DNA of 64,000 bases from the NCBI RefSeq assembly GCF_000023585.1, contig NC_012914.1, positions 5,091,501-5,155,500 of the forward strand. Direction: 5' to 3'. The notes beneath the pieces were generated by a model that saw only the letters and a list, made by a program, of their open reading frames with translations, searched no databases and was not told the DNA's origin. The DNA is from Paenibacillus sp. JDR-2. GTDB taxonomy: Bacteria; Bacillota; Bacilli; Paenibacillales; Paenibacillaceae. A program made the position numbers and the translations under genes. Numbering within the stretch: position 1 is the stretch's first letter; each line of letters starts with the position of its first letter. Positions 51,259 to 60,326 of the stretch are shown piece after piece.

Positions 51259-51295
51259 AAAAAAAAGCGGGGGCAAAAATGCCCCCGCTTTTTGT
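51259..51295 (-). terminator. Intrinsic terminator after icd
   Basis: On the minus strand AAAAAGCGGGGGC pairs with GCCCCCGCTTTTT around ATTTTT, followed by TTT. Confidence 0.92.
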
Positions 51296-51298
51296 AAA

Positions 51299-52594
51299 CT
51301 ACATGTTTTTAATTACTTCGTCAGCAAATGCCGAGCATTTTACTTCAGTAGCGCCATCCATCAGGCGTGCGAAGTCATAAGTAACGGTTTTGTTGTTGAT
51401 CGAAGTTTCCATACCTTTATAGATAAGGTCAGCCGCTTCTTGCCAGCCCAGATGCTCAAGCATCATAACGCCGGACAGAATTACGGAACCTGGGTTAACT
51501 ACGTCTTTGTCTGCGTATTTAGGAGCAGTACCATGAGTAGCTTCGAAAATCGCATGACCAGTCAGGTAGTTGATGTTAGCGCCTGGAGCGATACCGATAC
51601 CGCCAACTTGTGCAGCCAGAGCGTCGGACAGGTAGTCGCCGTTCAGGTTCAATGTAGCGATTACGTCAAAGTCAGTAGGACGAGTCAGAACTTGTTGCAG
51701 AGCGATGTCGGCAATCGCGTCTTTTACGACGATTTTGCCAGCAGCTTCAGCTTCTGCTTGTGCTTTGTTAGCAGCGTCTGTGCCTTCTGCTTCTTTAATG
51801 CGGTCGTATTGACCCCAAGTGAAGGTTTCGTTAGCGAACTCTTGCTCAGCCACTTCGTAGCCCCAGTTCTTGAACGCGCCTTCCGTATATTTCATGATGT
51901 TGCCTTTGTGAACCAGAGTAACTGTTTTCTTGCCATGCTTGATCGCGTATTCGATTGCAGCGCGAGCAAGACGTTGGGAGCCTTCTTTGGATACTGGCTT
52001 AATGCCGATACCGGAAGTTTCAGGGAAACGGATTTTATTAACGCCCATTTCGTTTTGCAGGAACGCAATAACTTTCTTCACTTGCTCGGAGCCTTCTTGG
52101 TACTCGATACCAGCATAGATGTCTTCAGTGTTCTCACGGAAGATAACCATGTCAACCAGCTCAGGACGTTTAACCGGGGATGGTACGCCAGCGAAGTAAC
52201 GAACAGGACGAAGGCAAGTGTACAGGTCAAGCTCTTGGCGAAGCGCTACGTTCAGGGAACGGATACCGCCGCCGATTGGAGTTGTCAAAGGACCTTTGAT
52301 TGCAACGATGTATTCGCGGATTGCAGTCAGCGTGTCAGCTGGCAGCCATTCGCCGAATTCGTTGAATGCTTTTTCGCCTGCGAATACTTCGTACCAAGCG
52401 ATTTTTTTGCTGCCGCCGTATGCTTTCTCAACAGCTGCGTCAAGAACGCGTTTCGATGCGCGCCAGATGTCGCGGCCTGTGCCGTCGCCTTCGATGAAAG
52501 GAATGATTGGGTTGTTAGGTACTTGGAGAGCACCGTTATCAATTGTAATTTGCTCGCCTTCTGTTGGAAGGGCGTATTTCTCGAATTGTGCCAT
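51299..52594 (-). CDS. icd: Isocitrate dehydrogenase (NADP)
   Basis: Decarboxylates isocitrate to 2-oxoglutarate in the TCA cycle. Motifs: NPIIPFIEGDGTGRDIWRAS at the N-terminus, GGIRSLNVALRQELDLYTCLRPV with the isocitrate-binding Ser and Arg residues, IFRENTEDIYAGIEY, and the NADP region ATHGTAPKYADKDVVNPGS. Length 431 aa. The start ATG follows AAGGAGG. It lies 43 bp after citZ, probably in one transcript. Codon use looks strongly biased toward abundant codons, as expected for high expression. Confidence 0.98.
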   Translation of the reverse strand: MAQFEKYALPTEGEQITIDNGALQVPNNPIIPFIEGDGTGRDIWRASKRVLDAAVEKAYGGSKKIAWYEVFAGEKAFNEFGEWLPADTLTAIREYIVAIKGPLTTPIGGGIRSLNVALRQELDLYTCLRPVRYFAGVPSPVKRPELVDMVIFRENTEDIYAGIEYQEGSEQVKKVIAFLQNEMGVNKIRFPETSGIGIKPVSKEGSQRLARAAIEYAIKHGKKTVTLVHKGNIMKYTEGAFKNWGYEVAEQEFANETFTWGQYDRIKEAEGTDAANKAQAEAEAAGKIVVKDAIADIALQQVLTRPTDFDVIATLNLNGDYLSDALAAQVGGIGIAPGANINYLTGHAIFEATHGTAPKYADKDVVNPGSVILSGVMMLEHLGWQEAADLIYKGMETSINNKTVTYDFARLMDGATEVKCSAFADEVIKNM

Positions 52595-52637
52595 TAGAAT
52601 AAATCCTCCTTAAGGGTATGTAAGCTGCGCTTAATAA

Positions 52638-53750
52638 TTAGCGCTGCTCGATTGGAATATATTTCGCGTTAACCGGGCCGACATAATCAGCGCGAGGGCG
52701 AATCAGACGGTTGTTCTCGTATTGCTCAAGGATATGTGCGCTCCATCCCGAAACGCGGCTGATTGCAAATATCGGCGTGAACAGGTCGCGAGGAATACCC
52801 AATGTAGTGTAAACCGATGCCGAGTAGAAATCAACATTTGGTTTCAGACCTTTTTGGCCGGTAACCATGTCTTCGATCTTAATAGACATCTCGTACAGTT
52901 CCATATTGCCTGTCAATTTGCCCAGTTCACGGGACATTTGTTGCAGGTGCTTCGCGCGCGGGTCGCCGTCTTTATATACGCGGTGGCCAAAGCCCATGAT
53001 TTTTTGTTTGTTCGCAAGCGCGTTGTTGATGTAACCTTCAACGTTCTCCATCGAACCGATTTCTTCAAGCATTACCATTACCGCTTCGTTAGCGCCGCCG
53101 TGCAGAGGGCCTTTCAAAGCGCCGATTGCGGAAGTTACGCCGGAATAGATATCGGACAATGTCGCCACGGTTACGCGGGCTGCAAATGTCGAAGCGTTAA
53201 GCTCGTGGTCAGCATGCAGTACCAATGCTTGATCCAAGGCTTTAATCGCTACTTCAGCCGGCTCTTCGCCAGTCAGCATGTAGAGGAAGTTGTAAGCGAT
53301 CGATACTCCCTTTTTAGGAGCAATAGGCTCTTTGCCTTCGCGGATGCGGGCAAAAGCGGCCACAACAGTCGGAAGCTGAGCTTGCAGCTTGATTGCTTTC
53401 AGCTGATTCGCCTCAGGAGACATTTCGTTTGCGGATTCATCGTACAGAGCAAGGCTCGATACCGCTGTGCGAAGCGCTGCCATCGAGTTAGTGCCTTGCG
53501 GATACAATTTTATTTGTTCGATCACTTGCGCAGGGATAGCCGAGTATTGATCCAGCTTTTGCTGCAAGCCGTCGAGCTCGGAACGATTCGGCAGCTTGCC
53601 GTACCACAGCAGGTAGGCAACCTCTTCAAATGTCGCATTTTCTGCAAGATCATCAATATTAATACCGCGATATGTCAAGACTCCATCAATAATGGAGCTG
53701 ATCGACGAAGAAGCGGCCACAATTCCTTCAAGACCTTTAGTTGCTGTCAT
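52638..53750 (-). CDS. citZ: Citrate synthase
   Basis: Condenses acetyl-CoA and oxaloacetate to citrate. The catalytic residues lie in HADHELNASTFAARV, GPLHGGANEAVM and FGHRVYKDGDPRA, with the Asp in NVDFYSASVY. Length 370 aa. It is first of the citZ-icd-mdh group. The upstream 270 bp, shared with the divergent ppx, holds a moderate promoter (TTCACT, 17 bp, TATGAT on the minus strand) and two copies of CGCTGATAAA that may be regulatory. No perfect CcpA or CcpC site was found. Confidence 0.98.
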   Translation of the reverse strand: MTATKGLEGIVAASSSISSIIDGVLTYRGINIDDLAENATFEEVAYLLWYGKLPNRSELDGLQQKLDQYSAIPAQVIEQIKLYPQGTNSMAALRTAVSSLALYDESANEMSPEANQLKAIKLQAQLPTVVAAFARIREGKEPIAPKKGVSIAYNFLYMLTGEEPAEVAIKALDQALVLHADHELNASTFAARVTVATLSDIYSGVTSAIGALKGPLHGGANEAVMVMLEEIGSMENVEGYINNALANKQKIMGFGHRVYKDGDPRAKHLQQMSRELGKLTGNMELYEMSIKIEDMVTGQKGLKPNVDFYSASVYTTLGIPRDLFTPIFAISRVSGWSAHILEQYENNRLIRPRADYVGPVNAKYIPIEQR

Positions 53751-53826
53751 TCGTTCTCTCTCCTCTAACTTGAAAAGTTATTCGCCAAAAATAGTAAACC
53801 TCTCGTCGCTATTAATCATAAATGAT

Positions 53827-53874
53827 TTTATCAGCGAAGTGAACAAAACCGGACATAGAAATGCTTTATCAGCG
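53827..53874 (-). promoter_or_regulatory. Direct repeats upstream of citZ
   Basis: CGCTGATAAA on the minus strand occurs at 53836-53827 and 53874-53865, 38 bp apart. The nearer copy overlaps the proposed citZ promoter, and ATAAA-N4-TTTAT adjoins it. Regulator unknown. Confidence 0.4.
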
Positions 53875-54025
53875 CTATAAAGTTTTTTTTCATTCCCTTT
53901 CTTCCACAAATTTCGCACGAATTGCTCCAGACGCATTTTTCCCTATTCCGCGCAAAAATACTCGCTTCCCGTAATCATATTTCAATGTGATAGAATAGAA
54001 GAAATAACTAGCACGGAGGACCACG

Positions 54026-55555
54026 ATGACAGAACAACGAATTGGCATCATTGATATCGGCTCGAACTCAGTCCGTCTTGTTGTCTATGAGCGGACAGCA
54101 AACGGCGCGCATCGCGTCATTGACGGAGGCAAGCGGCCTGCCCGCCTCGCGGAGCGGGTTGATGACAACGGCATTCTGGCAACGGATGCGATTACCGAGC
54201 TGCTCGGTACGCTAAACCATTTTACGATGATCTGCGCTCATAACCGGACCGGACATATCCGCGCGGTGGCGACGGCCGCTATCCGCAATGCGACGAACCG
54301 GGCAGAAATTTTGGAAACGATTAAATCCGAAACAGGCCTTACGATAGAATTGCTAAGCGGCGAAGAAGAAGCCTCCTACGGCTTTCTCGGGATGATTAAC
54401 GCCATGGATGTGCAGGACGGCTTTCTTGTTGATATCGGCGGAGGAAGCACGGAGGTCTCTCTCTTCCGCGGCCGCCAGCTCGTCCAATCGGTATCTTTTC
54501 CGTTTGGCTGCGTCAGCCTGAACCAGAAGCACGCGGTGAAAGGGATGCTGAGCGAAGAAGGACTAAAAAGCATTGAAGCGCTGGTCGCCGAGGCTGTCAA
54601 AAACGAGCCTTGGCTGACGAAATCTCCATCCCTGCCGCTGATTGGGGTAGGCGGAACCGCACGCGCTATGGGCAAAATTCATCAGGCCGTGACGAAGTAC
54701 CCTTTTACCCAAACACATAACTATCCGATAACGGGAACCGATGCGGATGCCCTGTTCCAGGAGCTGTACCTGACGCCGCTGGACAAACGCAAGAAATTCC
54801 CCGGTCTGTCCAAGGATCGCGTGGATGTCATTGTGCCCGGCATTGCGGTACTGCGCACCTTGTTCCGCCTGCTGAAGACCAGCCATTACCGCATATGCGG
54901 CTCCGGACTTCGCGACGGTCTGTTCCATGCGACCCGTTTCCCGGGACGTTCTCTCCATCAGGACGTACTCGCATTCAGCCTGCAAAACGTTATCGCTCTG
55001 CATCCGGCTGCGCCTAAACAGCATGTGATGCAGGTTAACCGTCTGGCATTGCAGCTCTACGACGAGCTGAGACCTGTACATCTGCTTCAGAACCGGGCAA
55101 AAGTGCTGCTTGATGCCGCCTCCACCTTGTTCCGGATCGGCGCTTCCATTGATTATTACGAATTCGCCAAGCATACGTTCTATCTCATTGTGAACTCCCA
55201 TCTGAACGGGCTTGCCCACAGGGAAATTCTAATGATTGCAGCAATTGCTTCTTATAAAAGCAAAAACCGGACTCGCCAGCAGCTTCTCGAGTACAAGGAA
55301 CTGCTGAGCGAATCCGATATGGATACCATTTATAAGCTTGGCATTCTGCTTCAGCTCGCGGCAGCGCTTGACCGCAGCGAGACGCAAGCGATCGGCCGAT
55401 TGGAAGCGATCCAATCCGGCAGCCAGCTTCTGCTTAATCCGGTACGTTCCGAAGGGACATTAGCGGTTGAAGCCCGGGAAGTCGAGGAGCTTTCCTCCGA
55501 TTTCAAAAAGCTGTGGGGACTGACTCCCGTCCTGGCCCTTCCCGACTATACGTAA
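54026..55555 (+). CDS. ppx: Exopolyphosphatase, Ppx/GppA family
   Basis: Releases phosphate from polyphosphate chains, or acts on pppGpp; the two activities cannot be separated by sequence here. The N-terminal ASKHA fold has IGIIDIGSNSVRLVVYE and FLVDIGGGSTEVSLF; TAAIRNATNR and GVGGTARAMGK are further phosphate loops. The C-terminal 200 residues form a helical HD-like domain. Length 509 aa. CGGAGG precedes ATG 54026. It converges on ppk, and the two coding regions overlap by 10 bp, with opposite functions. Confidence 0.94.
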   Translation: MTEQRIGIIDIGSNSVRLVVYERTANGAHRVIDGGKRPARLAERVDDNGILATDAITELLGTLNHFTMICAHNRTGHIRAVATAAIRNATNRAEILETIKSETGLTIELLSGEEEASYGFLGMINAMDVQDGFLVDIGGGSTEVSLFRGRQLVQSVSFPFGCVSLNQKHAVKGMLSEEGLKSIEALVAEAVKNEPWLTKSPSLPLIGVGGTARAMGKIHQAVTKYPFTQTHNYPITGTDADALFQELYLTPLDKRKKFPGLSKDRVDVIVPGIAVLRTLFRLLKTSHYRICGSGLRDGLFHATRFPGRSLHQDVLAFSLQNVIALHPAAPKQHVMQVNRLALQLYDELRPVHLLQNRAKVLLDAASTLFRIGASIDYYEFAKHTFYLIVNSHLNGLAHREILMIAAIASYKSKNRTRQQLLEYKELLSESDMDTIYKLGILLQLAAALDRSETQAIGRLEAIQSGSQLLLNPVRSEGTLAVEAREVEELSSDFKKLWGLTPVLALPDYT

Positions 55556-57609
55556 TTTTTCCACTGCGGAATCGATCTGGCTTCAAATTGACTGCGGAAC
55601 GGCATCATTTCGTTCGTCACATGAACGTAGGTGCCGTTTGCCTGCAGCTCGCGAGCTTTTACATTATCGTCCAAATTAAGCTGCAGCATATTGATCAGGG
55701 TTTTGCGAAGGTTCTCGTCAAATACCGGACTCATCAGTTCGATCCGGCGCGTCAGATTCCTCGTCATCCAGTCCGCACTCGACAAATAGACCTCTTCTTC
55801 TCCGCCGTTATAGAAGTACATTACCCTTGCATGCTCCAAGAACCTGTCCACGATACTGATTACGCGAATATTATCGCTGCGTCCGGCTACGCCCGGTCTC
55901 AAGCAGCATACTCCCCGGACGATAAGTTCAATTTTGACCCCGGCTTGCGAAGCTTCATACAGCTTATCGATCATTTCCTGATTGGAAAGGGAATTCATCT
56001 TCGCAATAATATGAGCCTCTTGGCCCTGCTTCGCGTTGGCAATCTCACGGTCAATTAACCGGAACAGCTTCTCCTTCAAGTCTGTCGGTGCAACGCCAAA
56101 CGCCTTCCATTCATATGGCGATGAGTACCCGGTTACCTCATTAAACAAGGCCGAGGCATCACTGCCGATAATCGGATGGGAAGTGAATAGACCGATATCC
56201 GTATACAAAGTGGCCGTGCTGTCGTTATAGTTGCCTGTTCCGACATGGACATAACGGCGCAGCGTGCCCATCTCCCTGCGGACAACAAGGCAAATCTTCG
56301 CATGCGTCTTAAGGCCAACAAGGCCGTAGACGACATGGCAGCCCGATTTCTCCAGCTGGCGTGCCCAAGCGATATTCCGCTCCTCATCAAACCTTGCCTT
56401 AAGCTCCACAACCACCGTTACCTGCTTGCCGGCTTCCGCGGCCTTGGACAAGGCCTGTACAAGCGCAGATTGGCCGCTGACACGGTATAAAGTCATCTTA
56501 ATGGCCAGCACGTTGGGATCTTCCGCGGCTAGATCGATAAAATCATTTACCGCTTCAAACGATTCGTACGGGTGATACATCAGTACATCGCGCTGGCGGA
56601 TCACTTCGAACATGTCATCCGTCTCATCGAATTCATGAGGGTACACCGGCTCAAGACGGCTGTAGCGCAGGTTGTCATAGCCCGGCAGCGAGTTAACAAA
56701 TTTCATTAGGAAGCTGAGATCAAGAGGGCCGTCAATCTCAATCAGGTTATCTTCAATCTCCAGCTCTTCCTTCAACATCTCAAGCGCCATCGGATGCATG
56801 CCTCTTGCGACTTCCAGCCGCACCGGGATGCCCCAGCGTCTTCTGCGCAGCTCCTTCTCAATCTCTTCCAGAAGGTCTTCCGCCCCATCCTCATTTAACG
56901 TAAGATCGGCATTGCGCGTAATGCGGAACGCATGAACGGCGAACGGAACGTAGCCGTTAAACAAGGTAGTAATATGATTTTCGATAAGATCCTCGAGCAG
57001 CACAAACTCCATCTTCTTGCTATTTGTACGTCCCGGTACCGGCACAAAACGCTGCAGAATCGAAGGAACCTGCACGATTGCAAACAGCGGCTCATCCTCC
57101 TTGTCCGAATCCTCCCGCTGCAAAAGCACCGCCAGGTACAGCTCCTTCGTATGTACGAGGGGGAACGGGCGGCTCTGGTCAACGGCCATCGGCGTTAACA
57201 CAGGGAAAACAATTTCCTGAAAATATTCCGACACCGCCTTGGATTGGCTGACGTTCAGTTCCTTGACGGATGAAATAATAATGCCTTCACGACCGAGGCA
57301 ACGGAATACTTCCCGGTACGTTTTGTATTGATCATAGACCATCTGGGTCGTCCGTTTGATCAGCCTTTTCCATAGTCCGGCAGGCGTATAGCCCGTAAAA
57401 TCCATCTTCGTGTAGCCCGCGCGGATCTGATCCTGGATGCCGGCTACTCTAACACTCATAAATTCATCCAGATTGCTGGATACAATGGATAAAAATTTGG
57501 CGCGTTCAAGCAGTGGATTATTCGATTCCTGTGCTTCCTGGAGCACTCTGCGGTTAAACTCAATCCAGCTCAAATCCCGGTTCACATAGTGGGACAATTG
57601 TCTTGTCAT
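55546..57609 (-). CDS. ppk1: Polyphosphate kinase
   Basis: Membrane-associated enzyme that polymerises ATP gamma-phosphate into polyphosphate. PPK1 landmarks: YVNRDLSWIEFNRRVLQEA at the N-terminus, QLEKSGCHVVYGLVGLKTHAK with the autophosphorylated His (in KTHAK), RYVHVGTGNYNDSTATLYTD with the second phospholipase D-like His, and FRIDR-like C-terminal regions. Length 687 aa. The start follows GGGGAGG. Upstream lie a TATAAT box and a TTTACA-N5-TTAATA pair resembling a Pho box, which would link synthesis to phosphate supply. Confidence 0.96.
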   Translation of the reverse strand: MTRQLSHYVNRDLSWIEFNRRVLQEAQESNNPLLERAKFLSIVSSNLDEFMSVRVAGIQDQIRAGYTKMDFTGYTPAGLWKRLIKRTTQMVYDQYKTYREVFRCLGREGIIISSVKELNVSQSKAVSEYFQEIVFPVLTPMAVDQSRPFPLVHTKELYLAVLLQREDSDKEDEPLFAIVQVPSILQRFVPVPGRTNSKKMEFVLLEDLIENHITTLFNGYVPFAVHAFRITRNADLTLNEDGAEDLLEEIEKELRRRRWGIPVRLEVARGMHPMALEMLKEELEIEDNLIEIDGPLDLSFLMKFVNSLPGYDNLRYSRLEPVYPHEFDETDDMFEVIRQRDVLMYHPYESFEAVNDFIDLAAEDPNVLAIKMTLYRVSGQSALVQALSKAAEAGKQVTVVVELKARFDEERNIAWARQLEKSGCHVVYGLVGLKTHAKICLVVRREMGTLRRYVHVGTGNYNDSTATLYTDIGLFTSHPIIGSDASALFNEVTGYSSPYEWKAFGVAPTDLKEKLFRLIDREIANAKQGQEAHIIAKMNSLSNQEMIDKLYEASQAGVKIELIVRGVCCLRPGVAGRSDNIRVISIVDRFLEHARVMYFYNGGEEEVYLSSADWMTRNLTRRIELMSPVFDENLRKTLINMLQLNLDDNVKARELQANGTYVHVTNEMMPFRSQFEARSIPQWKNYV

Positions 57610-57652
57610 TCCTCACGCCTCCCCAATTATGCCCCTATTATGACTGATGACT

Positions 57653-57679
57653 ATTATAGGAATATTAACGATTTGTAAA
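57653..57679 (-). promoter_or_regulatory. Candidate ppk promoter with Pho-box-like repeat
   Basis: On the minus strand TTTACA (57679-57674), 5 bp, TTAATA (57668-57663), then TATAAT (57658-57653). The two hexamers are 11 bp apart, the PhoP repeat spacing, and each matches TTAACA at five of six positions. Confidence 0.4.
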
Positions 57680-57708
57680 GATCAGGTTAAAGCTCCGGTT
57701 GATGCTCC

Positions 57709-57806
57709 GGTTGTTTCGGTCGATTGCTCCTTGCGGTTTATTTCTTGATCAACCTTTCAAAGGTTGAAACAAACGCGCAATAGTCGCACTAGGGCTCGAA
57801 ACAACC
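57709..57806. repeat. Long imperfect hairpin between the thioesterase gene and ppk
   Basis: Outer arms GGTTGTTTCG (57709-57718) and CGAAACAACC (57797-57806) are perfect. Inside, ATTGC/GCAAT, GCGGTTT/AAACGC and the central TCAACCTTT-C-AAAGGTTGA (57749-57767) extend the pairing. No T-run follows on either strand. Confidence 0.75.
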
Positions 57807-57836
57807 TCCGCTTACAGAGAAAAGATTAAGGAACAA

Positions 57837-58304
57837 CTACGCCATGGACTGCAGCAAAGCATATAATTCCGGCAGACCCTTATCCAATCTTGCCGGCCGC
57901 CATTTCTCATTTACCCAGACATGCTTCGTTCCTCCGGCTACCAGCCGTTCCCCCGGAAGATCCTCGTACTGGTTAACAACAGCGGGATGGAATTGTTCCA
58001 GACTTACTTTGCGGATTTCCGATTCAAAGGAGAGACGCACAGACGAAAAATCCGAAATACGCGTACAAATCAGCACCGTATCATCGTAACGGGCCGGCAG
58101 TTCGTACCTGCACTGAAGATCCACCACCGGAAGCAGCAGGCCCTGCTGCTCGATCGTTTTGTAATCATACCCCGCTGAACGGATCAGCTCGGTACGGCCA
58201 ATTTCAAACCAGGTTATGTAATTCCCATGAAAAACAACCCCCATTTGATCCGTTTCCTGATAACGAACGCGCAGAGGATGAAGGAACCATTGCTGTGACG
58301 GCAT
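57837..58304 (-). CDS. Acyl-CoA thioesterase, 4HBT (YbgC/FadM-like) hotdog fold
   Basis: Hotdog-fold hydrolase of 155 aa that cleaves acyl-CoA or similar thioesters. The family motif is RVRYQETDQMGVVFHGNYITWFE, with the Asp of the TDxxGxVxxxxY pattern as catalytic residue. The rest forms the expected sheet and helix. It lies about 180 bp after pyk, past a terminator, so it probably has its own promoter. The natural substrate is unknown; its closeness to acetyl-CoA carboxylase genes hints at lipid metabolism, but only by position. Confidence 0.9.
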   Translation of the reverse strand: MPSQQWFLHPLRVRYQETDQMGVVFHGNYITWFEIGRTELIRSAGYDYKTIEQQGLLLPVVDLQCRYELPARYDDTVLICTRISDFSSVRLSFESEIRKVSLEQFHPAVVNQYEDLPGERLVAGGTKHVWVNEKWRPARLDKGLPELYALLQSMA

Positions 58305-58407
58305 GATGAAGCTACCCCCTATATATTACGAACTTGAGGACGAAAAAATTAGCTTTGTTTACAAAACGCAAACATAAATCGTGCATATGTATATCCCTGT
58401 ATGTGAA

Positions 58408-58440
58408 ACAAAAGCGACGGTGAATGGCTCACCCTCGCTT
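58408..58440 (-). terminator. Terminator after pyk
   Basis: On the minus strand AAGCGAGGGTGA pairs with TCACCGTCGCTT (one mismatch) around GCCAT, followed by TTGTTT. Confidence 0.78.
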
Positions 58441-58481
58441 CTGTTCTTCTCTGCTTCTAAAGAGAAATATGAAATTCGTTA

Positions 58482-60236
58482 TTACAGGACTTTAGCTTGT
58501 CCGGAGTATACAACGCCAGTCTCGCCGTAGACCGTTACTTCCGTACCGTCCATCAGCAATTCTGTAGCATTCGAGATGCCCAGAATAACCGGAATACCCA
58601 GGTTAATACCGCATACAGCTGCATGGCTTGTAATACCGCCTTGCTCTGTAATAACGGCAGCTGCTTTTTCGAAAGCAGGCATATATTCTTTATCCGTCGA
58701 TACCGTAACCAGGATCGAACCGGAAGTTACGCGTGCGTTTGCTTCTTCAGGCGTGCGGGCAACAACGATGCGGCCAGTAGCCGTTTGGCTGCCGATGCCT
58801 TGGCCTTGAGCCAGAAGCTCGCCAACATGGTGAATCTTGATCAGGTTTGTTGTACCTGCGCGGCCAACCGGAACACCTGCTGTAATAACGATTGTGTCGC
58901 CAAGGCTGATCAAGCCAGTGCTTCTTGCACCATCAACCGCATTCTCGAACATTGCGTCCGTTGTTTCAGCGATTTCGCCGAGAACCGGTTTAACGCCCCA
59001 GATCAGAGCCAGACGGCGCATAACCTTCTCATCGTTAGTTACCGCGATGATTGGTGCTTTCGGACGGTATTTGGATACCATACGAGCTGTGAAACCGCTT
59101 TGCGTCGAAGTCACGATTGCTGCCGCGTTCAGGTCCAGAGCGGAAACTGCAACCGCTTGGCTGATTGCTTCCGTTACGGAAGTTTTTTGAGCGTTAGCTT
59201 GTTTCGTGAAGATTTCACGGTATTCCAGAGCCGCTTCCGCGCGCTCAGCAATACGGGACATTGTAGTTACCGCTTCAACCGGGTATTTACCGGCAGCTGT
59301 TTCGCCGGAGAGCATGATTGCATCCGTACCGTCGAAGATTGCGTTCGCTACGTCACTTGCTTCAGCGCGTGTAGGACGCGGGTTGCGCTGCATCGAATCC
59401 AGCATTTGTGTAGCCGTGATAACCGGTTTACCGGCACGGTTACATTTTTCGATCATTGTTTTTTGTACCAGCGGTACTTCTTCAGCCGGAATCTCAACGC
59501 CAAGGTCGCCACGGGCAACCATCAGACCGTCGGAAACTTCCAGAATCTCATCAAGATTGTCAACGCCTTGTTGGTTCTCGATTTTGGAGATGATTTGGAT
59601 GTGGCTTGCATTGTGGCGCTCAAGCAGCTCGCGAATTTCAAGCACGTCGCTTGCTTTACGAACGAACGATGCCGCTACGAAGTCGATGCCCATTTCGATA
59701 CCGAAGATGATATCGTTAGCGTCTTTTTCCGTGATGCCCGGAAGGGAAATCGCAACGCCAGGAACGTTAACGCCCTTTTTGCTCTTGATTTGTCCGCTGT
59801 TGTTGATGCGGCAAATAATTTCAGTGCCTTGAACTTCTTCAACCGTCAGACCGATCAAACCGTCATCGATCAGAATAGTCGAACCTACGGAAACGTCGTT
59901 AGGAAGGTTGTCGTAAGTAATAGGCACACGATTAATGTCGCCCAAAATCTCTTCCGTTGTCAGAGCAACGCGCTCGCCTGCCACAAGCTCGATCGGCTCT
60001 TCTTTCAGCTTGCCAAGACGAATCTCCGGACCTTTGGTGTCGAGCAGAATCGCTACGCTAGTTCCAAGCTCTTTGTTTGCGATGCCGATGTTTTTGATAC
60101 GGTTGCCATGTTCTTCAAAGTCGCCGTGGGAGAAGTTCAGACGGGCAACGTTCATCCCCGCTTTAATCAGTTTTTTCGTGTTTTCCAACGATTCGCTGGA
60201 AGGTCCAATCGTACATACAATCTTAGCTTTACGCAT
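58482..60236 (-). CDS. pyk: Pyruvate kinase with C-terminal PEP-utiliser domain
   Basis: Last step of glycolysis: PEP plus ADP to pyruvate plus ATP. Motifs: KIVCTIGPSSES at the N-terminus, MNVARLNFSHGDFEEH, ISKIENQQGVDNLDEI with the catalytic Lys, and MVARGDLGVEIP. Residues beyond about 480 form the extra domain of Bacillus-type enzymes, with a phospho-His-like motif GGITSHAAVCGINLGIP. Length 584 aa. AGGAGG-like GGAGG precedes ATG 60236. It starts 91 bp after accA; pfkA, which lies here in Bacillus, is absent. Confidence 0.98.
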   Translation of the reverse strand: MRKAKIVCTIGPSSESLENTKKLIKAGMNVARLNFSHGDFEEHGNRIKNIGIANKELGTSVAILLDTKGPEIRLGKLKEEPIELVAGERVALTTEEILGDINRVPITYDNLPNDVSVGSTILIDDGLIGLTVEEVQGTEIICRINNSGQIKSKKGVNVPGVAISLPGITEKDANDIIFGIEMGIDFVAASFVRKASDVLEIRELLERHNASHIQIISKIENQQGVDNLDEILEVSDGLMVARGDLGVEIPAEEVPLVQKTMIEKCNRAGKPVITATQMLDSMQRNPRPTRAEASDVANAIFDGTDAIMLSGETAAGKYPVEAVTTMSRIAERAEAALEYREIFTKQANAQKTSVTEAISQAVAVSALDLNAAAIVTSTQSGFTARMVSKYRPKAPIIAVTNDEKVMRRLALIWGVKPVLGEIAETTDAMFENAVDGARSTGLISLGDTIVITAGVPVGRAGTTNLIKIHHVGELLAQGQGIGSQTATGRIVVARTPEEANARVTSGSILVTVSTDKEYMPAFEKAAAVITEQGGITSHAAVCGINLGIPVILGISNATELLMDGTEVTVYGETGVVYSGQAKVL

Positions 60237-60326
60237 GTTTAAGTATCCTCCGTTTAGTGCCTGCTATAGTCATTATAGTCAATAATCAAGATCTTGAGCC
60301 GCAGCTTGTACGACAGTGTAAAAATT

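Noticed and set aside
57749..57767. TCAACCTTTCAAAGGTTGA as a terminator or operator on its own
   Set aside because: No T-run on either strand, and it forms the tip of a larger 98-bp hairpin, so it is reported with that element.
58497..60242. 581-codon plus-strand frame opposite pyk; similar long frames oppose tig and icd
   Set aside because: Antisense shadows of strongly biased genes, rich in Cys, Arg or Phe, without ribosome binding sites.
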